Below are positions 27,032 through 37,151 of a stretch of 64,000 bases of DNA, in pieces (the first letter of the stretch is position 1; each line of letters starts with the position of its first letter). The stretch spans positions 46,690 through 110,689 of the forward strand of contig NZ_JBAHUQ010000020.1 of assembly GCF_036689865.1 (NCBI RefSeq), read 5' to 3'. The stretch is from Magnetococcus sp. PR-3 (GTDB lineage: Bacteria; Pseudomonadota; Magnetococcia; Magnetococcales; Magnetococcaceae). The notes under the pieces are model-generated. The model was not told where the DNA came from. It was given only the letters and a program-made list of their open reading frames with translations, and did not search any database. The position numbers and the translations under genes are program-made.

Positions 27032-28319
27032 TCAACGTACATCTTTTTCAGACCCAAAAACCCAAGGTCTGCTTAAACAGCGTCATGCTGCTGAAAGGCG
27101 TTTTCAGTATATGGGCGTGGGTGGAATTTTAGTGGCGATGGCTGCGTTAATTCTGCTTTTAACCACCATGCTTGGTAACGGCTTTACAGCATTTCAACAG
27201 ACCCAAATCAAGATGAAAATTCATTTTGATGAGCAGCTCATTGATCCAGAGGGTAAACGGGACCCGCAAGCTCTGCGTGAGGGGAACTATCGAAAACTGT
27301 ATATCAATGGTCTTTATGCTCAGTTTCCTGAGGTAAAGGGAAGGTCTGCCAAGAAGGTTCTTAAAAAGACGCTTCTTAGTAGTAGTTCCCAATATGTTTT
27401 ACGTGATCTGGTTATTGCCCAGCCAGAGTTAATGGGGACAACCCGTGAGCTATGGCTGGTTGCCACGGATGATGTGGATATGTACATCAAAGGGTACTTT
27501 AGCAAAGATGTGCCGGAGAGTGACCGCCCGATTAAAGATCTCACCATCGCTTGGCTAGAGCAATTGCAGGATGAAGGACGATTAGAGAAAAAATTCAATC
27601 ATGATTTTTGGACAAACGGAAGCTCTCAGGATCCTGAACAAGCCGGTATTCTGGGGGCATTAGTGGGTTCGGGATTAACACTTTTGGTGACGTTTTTGGC
27701 TTCTTTTCCCGTTGGTTTGGCAACCGCTGTTTATCTTGAAGAGTTTGCCTCCAAAAACCGTTGGACCGACCTGATTGAAGTTAATATTAACAATCTCGCG
27801 GCGGTTCCTTCTATTGTCTTTGGTCTGTTAGGTTTGGCTGTTTTTCTTAATGTCATGCATATGCCCCGATCTGCCCCTGTTGTTGGTGGGCTGACCTTGG
27901 CCTTAATGACCCTGCCAACCATTATCATTGCAACACGTGCGGCCCTAAAGGCAGTTCCACCATCCTTACGGGATGCTGCACGAGGGTTGGGTGCGTCCCC
28001 CTTACAGGTCGTGATGCATCATGTGGTTCCTCTGGCCATGCCGGGTATTTTGACGGGGACCATCATTGGTATGGCTCAAGCGTTGGGTGAAACCGCGCCG
28101 CTGCTGATGATTGGTATGGTAGCCTTTTTGGTGGATATCCCTAGTGGTCCTTTAGATGCCGCGACAGTTATGCCTGTTCAAATATATCTGTGGGCAGACA
28201 GTGCTGAGCGTGGCTTTGTGGAAAAAACAGCCGCAGCGACTTTGGTCTTATTGGGCTTTTTGGTTTTGATGAATCTGCTGGCGGTATTGCTCCGTAAAAA
28301 GTTTGAGCGCCGTTGGTAG
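27024..28319 (+). CDS. pstA: Phosphate ABC transporter permease PstA, long form
   Basis: Second membrane subunit of the phosphate importer. It has 431 residues, about 130 more than the E. coli protein. After a cytoplasmic start and a membrane helix (GVGGILVAMAALILLLTTML) there is a periplasmic insertion of about 140 residues (DUF3333-like position), then the permease core. The EAA loop is AARGLGASPLQVVMHHVVPL. It overlaps pstC and is followed by pstB after a 59-base gap. The insertion could contact the phosphate-binding protein or regulators; that is inference. Confidence 0.93.
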   Translation: MTDQRTSFSDPKTQGLLKQRHAAERRFQYMGVGGILVAMAALILLLTTMLGNGFTAFQQTQIKMKIHFDEQLIDPEGKRDPQALREGNYRKLYINGLYAQFPEVKGRSAKKVLKKTLLSSSSQYVLRDLVIAQPELMGTTRELWLVATDDVDMYIKGYFSKDVPESDRPIKDLTIAWLEQLQDEGRLEKKFNHDFWTNGSSQDPEQAGILGALVGSGLTLLVTFLASFPVGLATAVYLEEFASKNRWTDLIEVNINNLAAVPSIVFGLLGLAVFLNVMHMPRSAPVVGGLTLALMTLPTIIIATRAALKAVPPSLRDAARGLGASPLQVVMHHVVPLAMPGILTGTIIGMAQALGETAPLLMIGMVAFLVDIPSGPLDAATVMPVQIYLWADSAERGFVEKTAAATLVLLGFLVLMNLLAVLLRKKFERRW

Positions 28320-28378
28320 ATATTGCGGCTTATACATGACAGATAACTGTGATTTCAACAGATAGGAAAGCGATAAAC

Positions 28379-29170
28379 ATGCTCGCAGAAGCGCTAAACA
28401 ATAGTGAGGCTGAAATCCCCAAAATGCTGGCTCAAGATTGCGGAGTCTTTTATGGTGATAACAATGCCTTACGTGGGATTAATCTTAGTATCCCTCCACG
28501 ACAAGTGACCTCGCTTATTGGTCCTTCTGGCTGTGGCAAAAGTACCTTTTTACGCTGTTTAAATCGTATGAATGACACCATTGAGGGGTGCCGTGTTGTC
28601 GGTAAAATAACCCTGGATCGTGATGATATTTACGACAAACATGTGGATGTTGTGCAGTTACGGGCACGGGTAGGTATGGTCTTCCAAAAACCAAATCCGT
28701 TTCCAAAGTCCATTTATGACAACGTCGCTTATGGCCCTCGTATTCATGGTTTGGCACAAAATAGCCAGGAGTTGGACCAGATTGTCATGGAGTCACTGGA
28801 GAAAGCTGGCTTGCTAAAAGAGGTGAAAGACCGTCTGGATTCACCTGGCACTGGGCTGTCTGGTGGACAACAACAACGGCTTTGTATTGCACGGGCCATT
28901 GCGGTGAGTCCAGAGGTCATCTTGATGGATGAACCCTGTTCTGCTTTGGACCCCATTGCCACAGCAAAAATTGAAGAGTTGATTGATGAGCTTCGTGATA
29001 ACTACACCATTGTTATCGTGACGCACTCAATGCAGCAAGCGGCACGGGTTTCTCAGCATACCGCTTTCTTCCATTTAGGGGATTTGGTGGAAGTAGATGA
29101 AACGGAAAAAATCTTTACCAACCCCTCCGATGAGCGGACCCAGGGGTATATTACTGGTCGCTTTGGTTAA
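28379..29170 (+). CDS. pstB: Phosphate ABC transporter ATP-binding protein
   Basis: The ATPase that powers phosphate uptake. The 263-residue product has Walker [11 protein letters not shown]-loop [20 protein letters not shown] (typical PstB), signature [15 protein letters not shown], Walker [14 protein letters not shown] and switch His in VTHSM. Start at ATG 28379, with AGGAAAG eight bases before; a GTG at 28349 in frame is less well placed. It stands between pstA and phoU in one operon. Confidence 0.97.
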   Translation: MLAEALNNSEAEIPKMLAQDCGVFYGDNNALRGINLSIPPRQVTSLIGPSGCGKSTFLRCLNRMNDTIEGCRVVGKITLDRDDIYDKHVDVVQLRARVGMVFQKPNPFPKSIYDNVAYGPRIHGLAQNSQELDQIVMESLEKAGLLKEVKDRLDSPGTGLSGGQQQRLCIARAIAVSPEVILMDEPCSALDPIATAKIEELIDELRDNYTIVIVTHSMQQAARVSQHTAFFHLGDLVEVDETEKIFTNPSDERTQGYITGRFG

Positions 29171-29193
29171 GTAGGGAAATCATGGAGGGAATT

Positions 29194-29898
29194 ATGCGTA
29201 AACACACCATACAAGCTTTTGATGAAGAGTTGAAAGAGGTCAACGCACTGGTTATTAAAATGGCCAATGACGTACACACTCAGTTAAAGCTTGCCATTGA
29301 ATCCGTTTCTACTTTGGAATCTGAAGATGCTCTGCATGTGATAGAAAAAGATCAAAATATTGATCAGTTAGAGTGGGATGTTGAAAATCAGGTTATTCGT
29401 ATTCTTGCTTTGCGTCAGCCCAAAGCAGATGATCTACGGCGTGTCGTATCGATCATGAAAACGGCCACTGACTTGGAACGTATGGGGGACCTGAGTGCCA
29501 ATATTAGCAAGCGTGCGTTAGCTTTGATTCAAAACCCTCCAGGATCAGGGATTAGTGCTTTAAATATGATGGTCCGTTCTGTCCAGGGCATGATCGAGAT
29601 GGTCATGGAGGCTTTTGAGCGTGGTGATGCTGAACTGGCCATGAAAGTATGGCGTAAGGATATTGAGGTCGATGAGTTGTTTAATAGTGTTTTCCGGGAA
29701 TATCTCACTTATATGATGGAGAACCCCCGTAACATCTCCCCCTATACCCACCTTCTATTCATTGCAAAAAATGTAGAGCGGATTGGTGATCATGTGACCA
29801 ATATTGCGGAAAATGTGTACTACATTATTGAAGGGGAGCATATGCATGGTAAGCGCCCTAAAGGTGATGTCACCAGTTCAACGGTCGTTACCCCATGA
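29194..29898 (+). CDS. phoU: Phosphate uptake regulator PhoU
   Basis: A 234-residue all-helical protein with two PhoU repeats. Each carries the metal-binding E/D-x3-D motif: ATDLERMGDLSANISK near residue 90 and AKNVERIGDHVTNIAE near 195. PhoU inhibits the PhoR/PhoB system when phosphate is plentiful and interacts with the Pst transporter. No phoB or phoR lies in this window. Start at ATG 29194 directly after GGAGGG; ATG 29182 would add four residues and lacks its own ribosome site. It is the last gene of the operon, with a terminator at 29953. Confidence 0.95.
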   Translation: MRKHTIQAFDEELKEVNALVIKMANDVHTQLKLAIESVSTLESEDALHVIEKDQNIDQLEWDVENQVIRILALRQPKADDLRRVVSIMKTATDLERMGDLSANISKRALALIQNPPGSGISALNMMVRSVQGMIEMVMEAFERGDAELAMKVWRKDIEVDELFNSVFREYLTYMMENPRNISPYTHLLFIAKNVERIGDHVTNIAENVYYIIEGEHMHGKRPKGDVTSSTVVTP

Positions 29899-29952
29899 GC
29901 TGAGTATGGCGTCTTGGTTTTTATGCCATAGCTAAGTTGATGCATGTATAAG

Positions 29953-29989
29953 AAAGACTGCTATCTCTAATAGGGAAGCAGTCTTTTTT
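29953..29989 (+). terminator. Intrinsic terminator of the pst-phoU operon
   Basis: AAAGACTGCT (29953-29962) / AGCAGTCTTT (29977-29986) with a T6 tail. Confidence 0.85.
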
Positions 29990-30161
29990 GCTTTTTATAG
30001 TTTAAAATGGAGAGGTTGAATTAAGGAGATTTTTTAGTAAAAAACATTTGCGTTTGTAAAAATGGAAAGTGCATGATGGAGTGTGAAAGCTAAATAGCAT
30101 GTATTCATCGTACAGTATGATGGTTTTTGCAGCTTTCAATTTTATTCTTAACCGTAAAGGA

Positions 30162-30230
30162 CCGCACATCACTGGATGGGGGAAAGTCCTGTGTGTGCGG
30201 ATAATATAGATCTGAGCTGAAGCTCAGGTC
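30162..30230 (+). promoter_or_regulatory. Structured 5' leader of the second rhodanese gene
   Basis: Two hairpins lie in the 100 bases before the start: CCGCACA (30162-30168) / TGTGCGG (30194-30200), and GATCTGAGCT / AGCTCAGGTC (30209-30230, one G-U pair). The first has a purine-rich internal loop. They could be a control element or simply stabilise the mRNA; I recognise no riboswitch class. Confidence 0.45.
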
Positions 30231-30258
30231 CTATCTGGGTGTCGATGAGGAGATGCAG

Positions 30259-30933
30259 ATGTTGAAAAAGCTGACAGCACTGATTGCAGGTATGGGTATG
30301 GCCATGATGTCCATGAATGCCATGGCAGAAGGAGAGGGGGGCGGTCCTGCACCGGATACGGGTCTAGAGGTTAACATTACCCGATCAATCGGCTCTGTGG
30401 AGGTTAAACACGGTGCTGGTATGGTTAAAGTCTTGCGTAATCAGGATCAGGCTGCAGTTATTGATGCAGGCTTTGCGAAGACCTCACGGAAGTGCCCTCC
30501 TTTCTGTGCAATGCCTATGGATGTTGCGGATGGTGTGCGTACCATTGGTGAGGTTGAGGTGATCGAATTTATGACCTCATACGTTGCAGATGGAACCGGT
30601 TTATTGGTTGATGCACGTACCCCAGACTGGCACGCTAAAGGAACCATTCCTGGCTCCATCAACATCCCTTACACCGATGTTAGTCCTCAACTGGGCGCGG
30701 ATGAAGTTGCTATTGAAGAAGCTTTAGCTGAGTTTGGGGTTGAGGATGGCAACTTTGCCAACGCTAAATATCTTGTTCTGTGGTGCAATGGCCCCTGGTG
30801 TGGCCAGTCCCCAACCGCCATTAGAGGTCTACTCGAAGTGGGCTACCCCAAAGAGAAGCTGATCTATTATCGTGGTGGTATGCAGATGTGGAAAATGTTT
30901 GGTTTGACCGTGGTTGCTCCTGCTGATGAGTAA
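30259..30933 (+). CDS. Exported rhodanese-domain protein
   Basis: A 224-residue protein with a Met/Ala-rich signal peptide (cleavage near AMA-EGEG) and one rhodanese domain in the C-terminal two thirds. LLVDARTPDWHAKGTIPGS matches the CH2A region, and the active loop CNGPWCGQS carries two cysteines. Between signal and domain is a small segment with CPPFCAMP that may bind metal or form a disulfide. It is related to the smaller exported rhodanese at 5799. The start is ATG 30259, because GAGGAG (30247-30252) is too close to ATG 30253. It lies between phoU and the convergent pstS gene but has its own leader and terminator, so a role in phosphate uptake is not implied. Confidence 0.86.
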   Translation: MLKKLTALIAGMGMAMMSMNAMAEGEGGGPAPDTGLEVNITRSIGSVEVKHGAGMVKVLRNQDQAAVIDAGFAKTSRKCPPFCAMPMDVADGVRTIGEVEVIEFMTSYVADGTGLLVDARTPDWHAKGTIPGSINIPYTDVSPQLGADEVAIEEALAEFGVEDGNFANAKYLVLWCNGPWCGQSPTAIRGLLEVGYPKEKLIYYRGGMQMWKMFGLTVVAPADE

Positions 30934-30957
30934 GGCTTCATCCGTGGTTTAGGTTTT

Positions 30958-30990
30958 AAAAAGGCTTCCTTTCTGAGGAAGCCTTTTTTT
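30958..30990 (+). terminator. Intrinsic terminator of the second rhodanese gene
   Basis: Thirteen-bp perfect stem AAAAAGGCTTCCT (30958-30970) / AGGAAGCCTTTTT (30976-30988), T run to 30990. Confidence 0.93.
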
Positions 30991-31498
30991 ATGGCCCCTT
31001 GGCTTTATATGGTTCTTAGGTTGGCTGATTCTACATCGATATCGTCTGTGCAGCTCTCCTTAGTCGGGTAAGGTTTAACGTGTCATTGTTGGGTTGCATG
31101 GATCAAACGGTAGGGGGCATCGCATCAGGGCAAGGTGTGGTGTTGAGGGGGGGGGAGATCAATAGGTCGGTCGTTGGTCCGTTTGAATAGGGTCGCAACA
31201 GAGGGCGCTTCGTGATGAATATCGATTGGCTAGATCGTTCCAGCTTTGCCGTTTGAAAAGGGCCCCTGCTTTTTTGTTTTCGTAATAAAGCGTTTTTTGT
31301 AGGAGCGTACTAAGTATGTGTATCCGGTTTGTCGTACCATATCTGTGCACTTGCCCTGGTGGGCTTGAATCATAAAATTAATATAGATTATGTGGTTAGC
31401 TGTATTTATCAAATCTCTTTAAGTGTGGTATGGAATAAGACTGACGGCTAGGCTGTGGTCTGAAAATGCTCATGCTGTTTGGGCGCCATAAGGTTACA
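30991..31498. other. Gene-free region
   Basis: About 500 bases between two convergent terminators. Short reverse frames at 31159-31412 have no ribosome site. I see no strong hairpin, repeat or promoter pair. Confidence 0.4.
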
Positions 31499-31531
31499 AA
31501 AAAAGGGTGGCCTTGCATGGCCACCCTTTTT
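31499..31531 (-). terminator. Intrinsic terminator of pstS
   Basis: AAAAGGGTGGCC (31501-31512) / GGCCACCCTTTT (31519-31530). On the minus strand it ends in a run of T residues, 25 bases after the pstS stop. Confidence 0.9.
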
Positions 31532-31555
31532 ATTCATTCCGAACACCCTCTGAAC

Positions 31556-32587
31556 TTACATCTTTAAGGGGTTCAAATTTTTAGCATCCATCATGAACTT
31601 TTTACGCTCAGCTGCTGGCATAGGGATAAGGCCTTTGTCAGCGAGGTAGCCTTCATCTCCCCAGGCTTGTTCACTGGAGAACGCTTTTAAGTACTCCTGA
31701 ATACCTGGAACCAGCCCCACATGCTTCTTTTTGACGTAGAAGAAGAGAGAGCGGGAAACAGGGTATTTGCCATCGGCAATATTTTCAAAAGTAGGCGGGG
31801 TGTTTTTAATGAAACTTCCCTGCACCTTATCGGAGTTTTGCTCAAGGAAGCTATAGCCAAAGATGCCCAGTGCCATGGGGTTGGCTGACAGCTTTTGAAC
31901 GATCAGGTTATCGTTCTCACCAGCCTCTACATAGGCACCATCTTCACGAACGCCGTGACACAAAGCTTTGTACTTCTTTTTATTCTTCTTCTTCATAGCT
32001 TTGATGCTTGGAAAAGTCTTACAGCCACCTTCCATTGCCAACTCGGCAAATGCATCACGTGTACCAGAGGTTGGGGGAGGGCCAAACACGACAATCGGGG
32101 TGTTGGGTAGCGTGTTGTTGACCTCTTTCCAGGTCTTATAGGGGTTAGCTATAAGATTTCCACTGGCATCTGGTACCATTTTAGCCAGGGCCAGAAAAAT
32201 ATCACGCAGGGTCACGTTCATCAAAGGAGAGGTTTTGGCATTGGAAAGCACAATCCCATCATAGCCAATTTTAACTTCGATGATCTCTTTGATATCGTTT
32301 TTGGCGCAACGCTCGATTTCAGACTTTTTGATCCGACGAGAAGCGTTGGTAATGTCAGGATGGTCAAAACCCAAACCAGAACAGAACAGTTTAAGGCCCC
32401 CACCAGAACCTGTTGATTCAATCACAGGGGTTTTAAAGGCGGTGGAACGACCAAACTGTTCCGCCACAGTGGTTGCAAAAGGAAAAACCGTGGAAGAGCC
32501 GACGATACGGATCTGGTCACGGGCTTCAGCTTGAGTAGCAGCCATGGCCATACTAACCATAGCAGCGGCAACAAACAGCTTTTTCAT
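31556..32587 (-). CDS. pstS: Periplasmic phosphate-binding protein
   Basis: A 343-residue substrate-binding protein that delivers phosphate to PstCAB. It has a Sec signal peptide (MKKLFVAAAMVSMAMA, cleavage near AEA). Phosphate-contact motifs include IVGSSTVFPF, ESTGSGGGLKLFCSG, NASRRIK and PPTSGTRDAF. There is no lipobox cysteine, so it is soluble. AGGGAG precedes the ATG by about six bases. Unusually it is transcribed alone and convergent with the rest of the pst genes rather than leading the operon, which allows separate dosage. No clear Pho box is visible upstream. Confidence 0.94.
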   Translation of the reverse strand: MKKLFVAAAMVSMAMAATQAEARDQIRIVGSSTVFPFATTVAEQFGRSTAFKTPVIESTGSGGGLKLFCSGLGFDHPDITNASRRIKKSEIERCAKNDIKEIIEVKIGYDGIVLSNAKTSPLMNVTLRDIFLALAKMVPDASGNLIANPYKTWKEVNNTLPNTPIVVFGPPPTSGTRDAFAELAMEGGCKTFPSIKAMKKKNKKKYKALCHGVREDGAYVEAGENDNLIVQKLSANPMALGIFGYSFLEQNSDKVQGSFIKNTPPTFENIADGKYPVSRSLFFYVKKKHVGLVPGIQEYLKAFSSEQAWGDEGYLADKGLIPMPAAERKKFMMDAKNLNPLKM

Positions 32588-32915
32588 GTAGAACTCCCTA
32601 GTTCGAAAAAGGACGTAATGACGATTTTAACGTGCTATTGCAGCCACGGCTACAACTGCTGCTGAACATAGGGTAAGCGTGTGATATCGTAGCATAATCA
32701 TTGTAACGTTTTGGTTAAGTAAGGTGGGACAGTGTGTGAATAAGAAGTGCTCTTCTTGTAAATGAAAATTGAATGAATATCGGGTATTAAATACAAGAAC
32801 GCTCTGTGTCTGTTATTGGCATGCGGATAAGTTGACATCCAATAAGGTGGAGAGCACCGCTTTTTTACCAGGATGAATTGGCCTGTTATTCGAGAGAAAT
32901 TCTTGTTGAACAGAC
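32588..32915. promoter_or_regulatory. pstS upstream region
   Basis: About 330 bases between the pstS start and the typA terminator, expected to hold the pstS promoter on the minus strand. I looked for tandem CTGTCAT half-sites and found only poor matches. A reverse frame at 32698-33006 runs into typA and is a chance frame. Confidence 0.35.
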
Positions 32916-32948
32916 AAAAAAAGAGCAGCCCATTGGGCTGCTCTTTTT
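32916..32948 (-). terminator. Intrinsic terminator of typA
   Basis: AAAAAGAGCAGCC / GGCTGCTCTTTTT around CATT, giving a T run on the minus strand 27 bases after the typA stop. Confidence 0.92.
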
Positions 32949-32974
32949 GGTGCTGCTTGATCTTCGCTGTTGGA

Positions 32975-34807
32975 TTAGACCTTTTTTGCGGCTCTTTTAC
33001 GCTCATGCTCCAACAGAAAACGCTTACGTAGGCGAATGGTCTTAGGGGTTACTTCAACCAGCTCATCATCATCAATAAACTCCAGCGCTTCTTCCAAGGT
33101 AAACTTGATCGCTGGTGTCAGGTTGATGTTTTCATCACTACCAGCCGCGCGGATGTTGGTTAATTGTTTGGCTTTCATAGGGTTGACGACTAGATCTTGA
33201 GCACGGCTGTTTATGCCGATGATCATGCCTTCATACACTTTTTCACCAGGACCCGTGAACAAGCGTCCACGCTCTTGCAGGTTAAAGAGTGCAAAGGCGA
33301 CCGTTTCTCCCAAATCTTTGGCAATCAACACGCCACGTGAGCGCTGACCAATGGACTCTGTCACATAAGGGCCAAAATGGTCAAACACGTGGTACATTAA
33401 ACCATTACCTGAGGTCATGGTACGGAACTCAGTGAGGAAGCCAATTAAACCACGGGCAGGTATCATATAATCAATTCGTACCCGGCCACGGCCGTCTGGG
33501 ACCATGTTGACCAAGTCACCCTTGCGTTCACCCAGGGCTTCCATCACTTTACCCTGGCTATCTTCATCGATATCCACGGTCAGCTGCTCGTAAGGCTCTT
33601 TTCTCTCACCATCAATCTCTTTGACGATGACCTCTGGGCGGGAAACCCCCAGTTCAAAGCCTTCACGACGCATATTTTCGATCAGAATACCCAGGTGCAG
33701 CTCACCACGCCCGGCGACCCTGAATTTGTCTGGGTCATCCAGCTCTTCAACACGCAGAGCAACATTGGTCTCCAGCTCACGAAGCAGACGGTCACGTAGC
33801 TGACGGCTGGTTACAAATTTACCTTCACGACCGGCTAAGGGGGAGTCATTCACCTGGAAGGTCATACTTACGGTTGGTTCATCAACCGACAGCTGAGGTA
33901 AAGGTTCCAAGGAGTCGGGATGGCAAATCGTTTCAGAAATGCGCAATTTCTCGATACCGGTAAAGGCGATAATATCCCCGGCTTTAGCTTCAGGGACCTC
34001 AACCTTATCCAGCCCAAGAAAGCCAAATAGTTGCAGCATGCGCCCATTACGTTGGCTGCCGTCGCCATCGATCAGGGTTACGGGGCTGTTGGTTTTAATG
34101 GTTCCGCGTTCAATACGGCCAATGCCGATAATGCCCACATAGCTGTTATAATCGAGGGCTGTGACCTGCATACGGAAGGGGCCATCAGGATCAACGTCTG
34201 GAGGAGAGACATTATCAACGATGGCTTGGAACAGCGCATCCATGTTGTCGGTCTCTTCTGTGGGATCTTCTGTGGCAAAGCCGCGCAAAGCAGAGGTGTA
34301 GATAATGGGAAAATCCAACTGCTCGTCGGTTGCTTCCAGCTTATCAAACAGATCAAAGGTTTGATCTTGAACCCAATCAGGACGGGCGCCATCACGGTCA
34401 ATCTTGTTGACAACCACAATGGGCTTCAACCCTTGAGCAAAAGCCTTTTGGGTCACAAAGCGGGTTTGGGGCATGGGGCCTTCCACCGCATCTACCAGCA
34501 GTAGAACACAGTCTACCATGGAGAGTACCCGCTCAACCTCACCGCCAAAGTCGGCGTGTCCAGGGGTATCCACAATGTTAATACGGTAACCGTTCCAGTA
34601 GATGGCCGTATTCTTGGCCAAGATGGTAATGCCACGCTCTTTTTCAAGGTCATTAGAGTCCATGACCCGATCAGTGGCTTCACCGCGCTGTTGAAGGGTT
34701 CCAGATTGCTGCAGCAGTTTGTCCACCAGGGTGGTTTTGCCATGGTCCACGTGGGCGATGATGGCAATGTTGCGCAGTTTTTCGATGGGGTAGACGTCCT
34801 GGGACAT
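32975..34807 (-). CDS. typA: Ribosome-associated GTPase BipA/TypA
   Basis: A 610-residue translational GTPase of the EF-G-like class. G1 is [15 protein letters not shown] near residue 18, followed by G2 [11 protein letters not shown]3 [14 protein letters not shown] and G4 NKIDRDGA. Domains 2, 3 and 5 follow, and the BipA-specific C-terminal region carries [16 protein letters not shown]. BipA helps 50S subunit assembly, especially under cold or stress. The length is typical. It stands alone with its own terminator; the GT4 gene lies upstream on the same strand after 113 bases. Confidence 0.97.
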   Translation of the reverse strand: MSQDVYPIEKLRNIAIIAHVDHGKTTLVDKLLQQSGTLQQRGEATDRVMDSNDLEKERGITILAKNTAIYWNGYRINIVDTPGHADFGGEVERVLSMVDCVLLLVDAVEGPMPQTRFVTQKAFAQGLKPIVVVNKIDRDGARPDWVQDQTFDLFDKLEATDEQLDFPIIYTSALRGFATEDPTEETDNMDALFQAIVDNVSPPDVDPDGPFRMQVTALDYNSYVGIIGIGRIERGTIKTNSPVTLIDGDGSQRNGRMLQLFGFLGLDKVEVPEAKAGDIIAFTGIEKLRISETICHPDSLEPLPQLSVDEPTVSMTFQVNDSPLAGREGKFVTSRQLRDRLLRELETNVALRVEELDDPDKFRVAGRGELHLGILIENMRREGFELGVSRPEVIVKEIDGERKEPYEQLTVDIDEDSQGKVMEALGERKGDLVNMVPDGRGRVRIDYMIPARGLIGFLTEFRTMTSGNGLMYHVFDHFGPYVTESIGQRSRGVLIAKDLGETVAFALFNLQERGRLFTGPGEKVYEGMIIGINSRAQDLVVNPMKAKQLTNIRAAGSDENINLTPAIKFTLEEALEFIDDDELVEVTPKTIRLRKRFLLEHERKRAAKKV

Positions 34808-34920
34808 GGGATGGGGCTCCGCTGCAGATAGCGTTATGGCGAAAAACCCACTCTTGTACTCTGATTTAAGCCATTGGTCAAAGAGAAAGCGCTTGAGGGT
34901 CTGTTTATTGTGCCAAACCC

Positions 34921-36033
34921 TTATGGATTGAGTAGGTGTGTATAAAGATCTTCCATTTGGGTTGCCATGGCATCCAGGCTTAACGGTTCGACTGTGGCAC
35001 GGGCTGCCTTGCCCACGTTGGTGTTGCGGGTGGTATCACACATACTGAGTAAATGCTGTGCCATGGTTTCTATGTCCAGGGCATCACAGAGCCAGCCATT
35101 GTGACCGGACTCGATCAGATCCATAGCACCACTTTTGGTGGAGCTGAGCAGGGGTAATCCACACGCCATGGCTTCTAAGGCAACGTTGGGGAAGGGATCG
35201 TATAAAGTGGGCAGTGCAACACCATCCGCAGCACCATAAAAAGGGCGAACATCTTTTTGTGGGCCGCAAAAGCGTACTCTGGCAGATAGGCCAAGTTTTT
35301 TAGCCAGTGTTTGATAAGCAGACCTTTTTTTATCTTTACCAACAATAAGTAAGTAGGCCTGCTTCGGCATTTGAGCTAAGGCTTGGAGAAGGGGGCCAAC
35401 CCCTTTGCGCTCAAAACCCGATCCAACAAAAAGAAAAAGAGGTACATCCTGAGGAATTTTCCACTGCTCTCGTACGGAGTGACGGTGTTCTTTTAGGTCT
35501 GGATGAAAGCGGTCACTGTCAATACCTGAATAGATGACATGGAGTTTATGGGATGGCATGTCAAAGTGATCCATCAACTCCTGCTTTACCATGGCGGAGT
35601 TACAGACAACGGCTTTAAGCTGTTGGCTATTAAAGAGTCGAGATTCAGCATCTAAGATATAACGATGATAGGGCATACGGTCTGCCCAAGCTGCTTTCCA
35701 GCCCATAAAGCGTTTTCGCTGTTTTAACCACTCTCTATGTACACCATCTCCTGCGCGGTAAAGATCACAACAAGGTATGCGCTCATGCGATTGCACCAGG
35801 TCGTATTTCTCATTCTTTAAATGGTTGCAGACAGCCTGTGCAAATCCACGATCCCGCCCGGTTCGGGTTATATATTTGGGGTTGATCAGGTGGCGATTCG
35901 CATGTTCTGGCCAGTCACGAGCCAGCATGGTGATATGCACTCCGCGCTGTGCTAGGGCATCTACTGCGCGTCCCAGGAAACGCTCAGCACCACCGAAGTC
36001 GGTATATCGCTGTCGTATAATGGCCACACGCAT
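34921..36033 (-). CDS. GT4 glycosyltransferase, LPS core (WaaG-like)
   Basis: A 370-residue GT-B glycosyltransferase. The N-terminus MRVAIIRQRYTDFGGAERFL has the acceptor-side GGAER loop seen in WaaG (LPS glucosyltransferase I). The donor domain has FVGSGFERKGVGPLLQAL and the nucleotide-sugar motif YDPFPNVALEAMACGLPLL with the E-x7-E spacing of GT4. It most likely adds the first hexose to the heptose region, in line with the heptosyltransferase cluster at 42-48 kb. It is not linked to that cluster, so the exact sugar is uncertain. Confidence 0.85.
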   Translation of the reverse strand: MRVAIIRQRYTDFGGAERFLGRAVDALAQRGVHITMLARDWPEHANRHLINPKYITRTGRDRGFAQAVCNHLKNEKYDLVQSHERIPCCDLYRAGDGVHREWLKQRKRFMGWKAAWADRMPYHRYILDAESRLFNSQQLKAVVCNSAMVKQELMDHFDMPSHKLHVIYSGIDSDRFHPDLKEHRHSVREQWKIPQDVPLFLFVGSGFERKGVGPLLQALAQMPKQAYLLIVGKDKKRSAYQTLAKKLGLSARVRFCGPQKDVRPFYGAADGVALPTLYDPFPNVALEAMACGLPLLSSTKSGAMDLIESGHNGWLCDALDIETMAQHLLSMCDTTRNTNVGKAARATVEPLSLDAMATQMEDLYTHLLNP

Positions 36034-36617
36034 GATGAAATCCTTCAGTCAGGTATAAAAAGGTGTCTTAGCATACTCTTAAAGATCTGTAGGGGCTATA
36101 TGCCACAACATCATAGGGTGTGAAAAGTGTGTGGTTATGTTTAGTTGCATAAAAAAAGTGCAAGCCATAATCTTTAAAAGATTGAAGCCGTTTTATTGTG
36201 AAAATAGGCTGGGGTAGGGGGTGTGTTCTCGTGTTGTTTCATCTCACCTGGCTCTCCTTTATCTATCAAAAAAGTGATGCGTAGGATGGATGCTTATTGT
36301 TCCTGAAATTGCGGAGACTTTTGAAGATACTTTTGTCTGACTATACGTGGTACATTGTTCCTGCTTTAAATAAATGTAGCGGAAAAATTGAGGCAGCTGT
36401 ATGTAACAGTTGCATGACTTTTTTCCGATGCTGTGATGAAAAGCTTGGTGTCTTGTGGCTGTTTTTCATGTTATGATGCAGCGTTTTATGCTTGATTAGG
36501 GTTAATAATTACCCGGGGCTTTCATAGCCAAGGTCTGTTGAGCCTTCTTACCTTATGAGGGTCACATTCTTTAAGACGGGTATTGTTTCAACATTTAGAT
36601 GTTGATTGAGAGTTGGA
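36034..36617. other. Divergent AT-rich intergenic region
   Basis: About 580 bases between the GT4 gene (minus) and sixA (plus). There is an AATCTTTAAAAGATT palindrome near 36169-36184 and two copies of ATTGTTCCTG (near 36297 and 36353). I see no gene-sized frame with a ribosome site and no terminator. Confidence 0.4.
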
Positions 36618-37151
36618 ATGGGTCGCCAGTTAATCATACTCCGACATGCAAAATCTGCTTGGGATACGGATGCACCGACGGACTTTGAACGTCCGTTGGC
36701 TAAACGTGGCCGTCGAGATGCGCCACGTATGGGGCGTTGGGTCGAGAAACAGGGCATGACACCAGATCTGGTTATATGCTCTCCGGCTGAGCGTGCCAAA
36801 CAGACGATGGTGGCGGTTGCCAAAGAGCTGGGCATAAAAAAGAAACAGCTTGTTTGGGATGATCGTGTCTACGGTGCATCCCTAGAAGATCTGATTGAAG
36901 TTCTCAGTGAGGTTGGTAAAGGCAGTAAGCGTGTCATGCTGGTGGGACATAACCCGGGCTTGGAACTGCTGCTCTCCTATCTGGTCGGTCCCAATAAACA
37001 GAGTGGCATGTTTGGCTTTGGCCTCATTAAAACGGCAACAGTCGTACAGTTAGAGATGCCAGAGCGGTGGGAAGAGATCAGTGCGGGTTGTGCCAAGCTT
37101 AAACAGATCATGAGCCCTAAAGAGCTTAAGGATAAGAAAGAGAAAAAGTGA
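36618..37151 (+). CDS. sixA: SixA-type histidine phosphatase
   Basis: A 177-residue member of the histidine phosphatase (phosphoglycerate-mutase-like) superfamily. The catalytic motif is LRHAKSAW, the Arg-bearing segment is ERPLAKRGRRDA, and the second histidine lies in LVGHNPGLELL. SixA removes phosphate from phospho-histidine on HPt domains or on the nitrogen phosphotransfer system. The last 20 residues are Lys-rich. Start at ATG 36618 with GAGAG upstream; TTG 36606 is a less likely alternative. The M20 peptidase gene starts on the base after its stop, so the two are coupled. Confidence 0.88.
   Translation: MGRQLIILRHAKSAWDTDAPTDFERPLAKRGRRDAPRMGRWVEKQGMTPDLVICSPAERAKQTMVAVAKELGIKKKQLVWDDRVYGASLEDLIEVLSEVGKGSKRVMLVGHNPGLELLLSYLVGPNKQSGMFGFGLIKTATVVQLEMPERWEEISAGCAKLKQIMSPKELKDKKEKK

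Noticed and set aside
34031..34504. 157-codon antisense frame in typA
   Set aside because: Shadow of a highly conserved GTPase gene.
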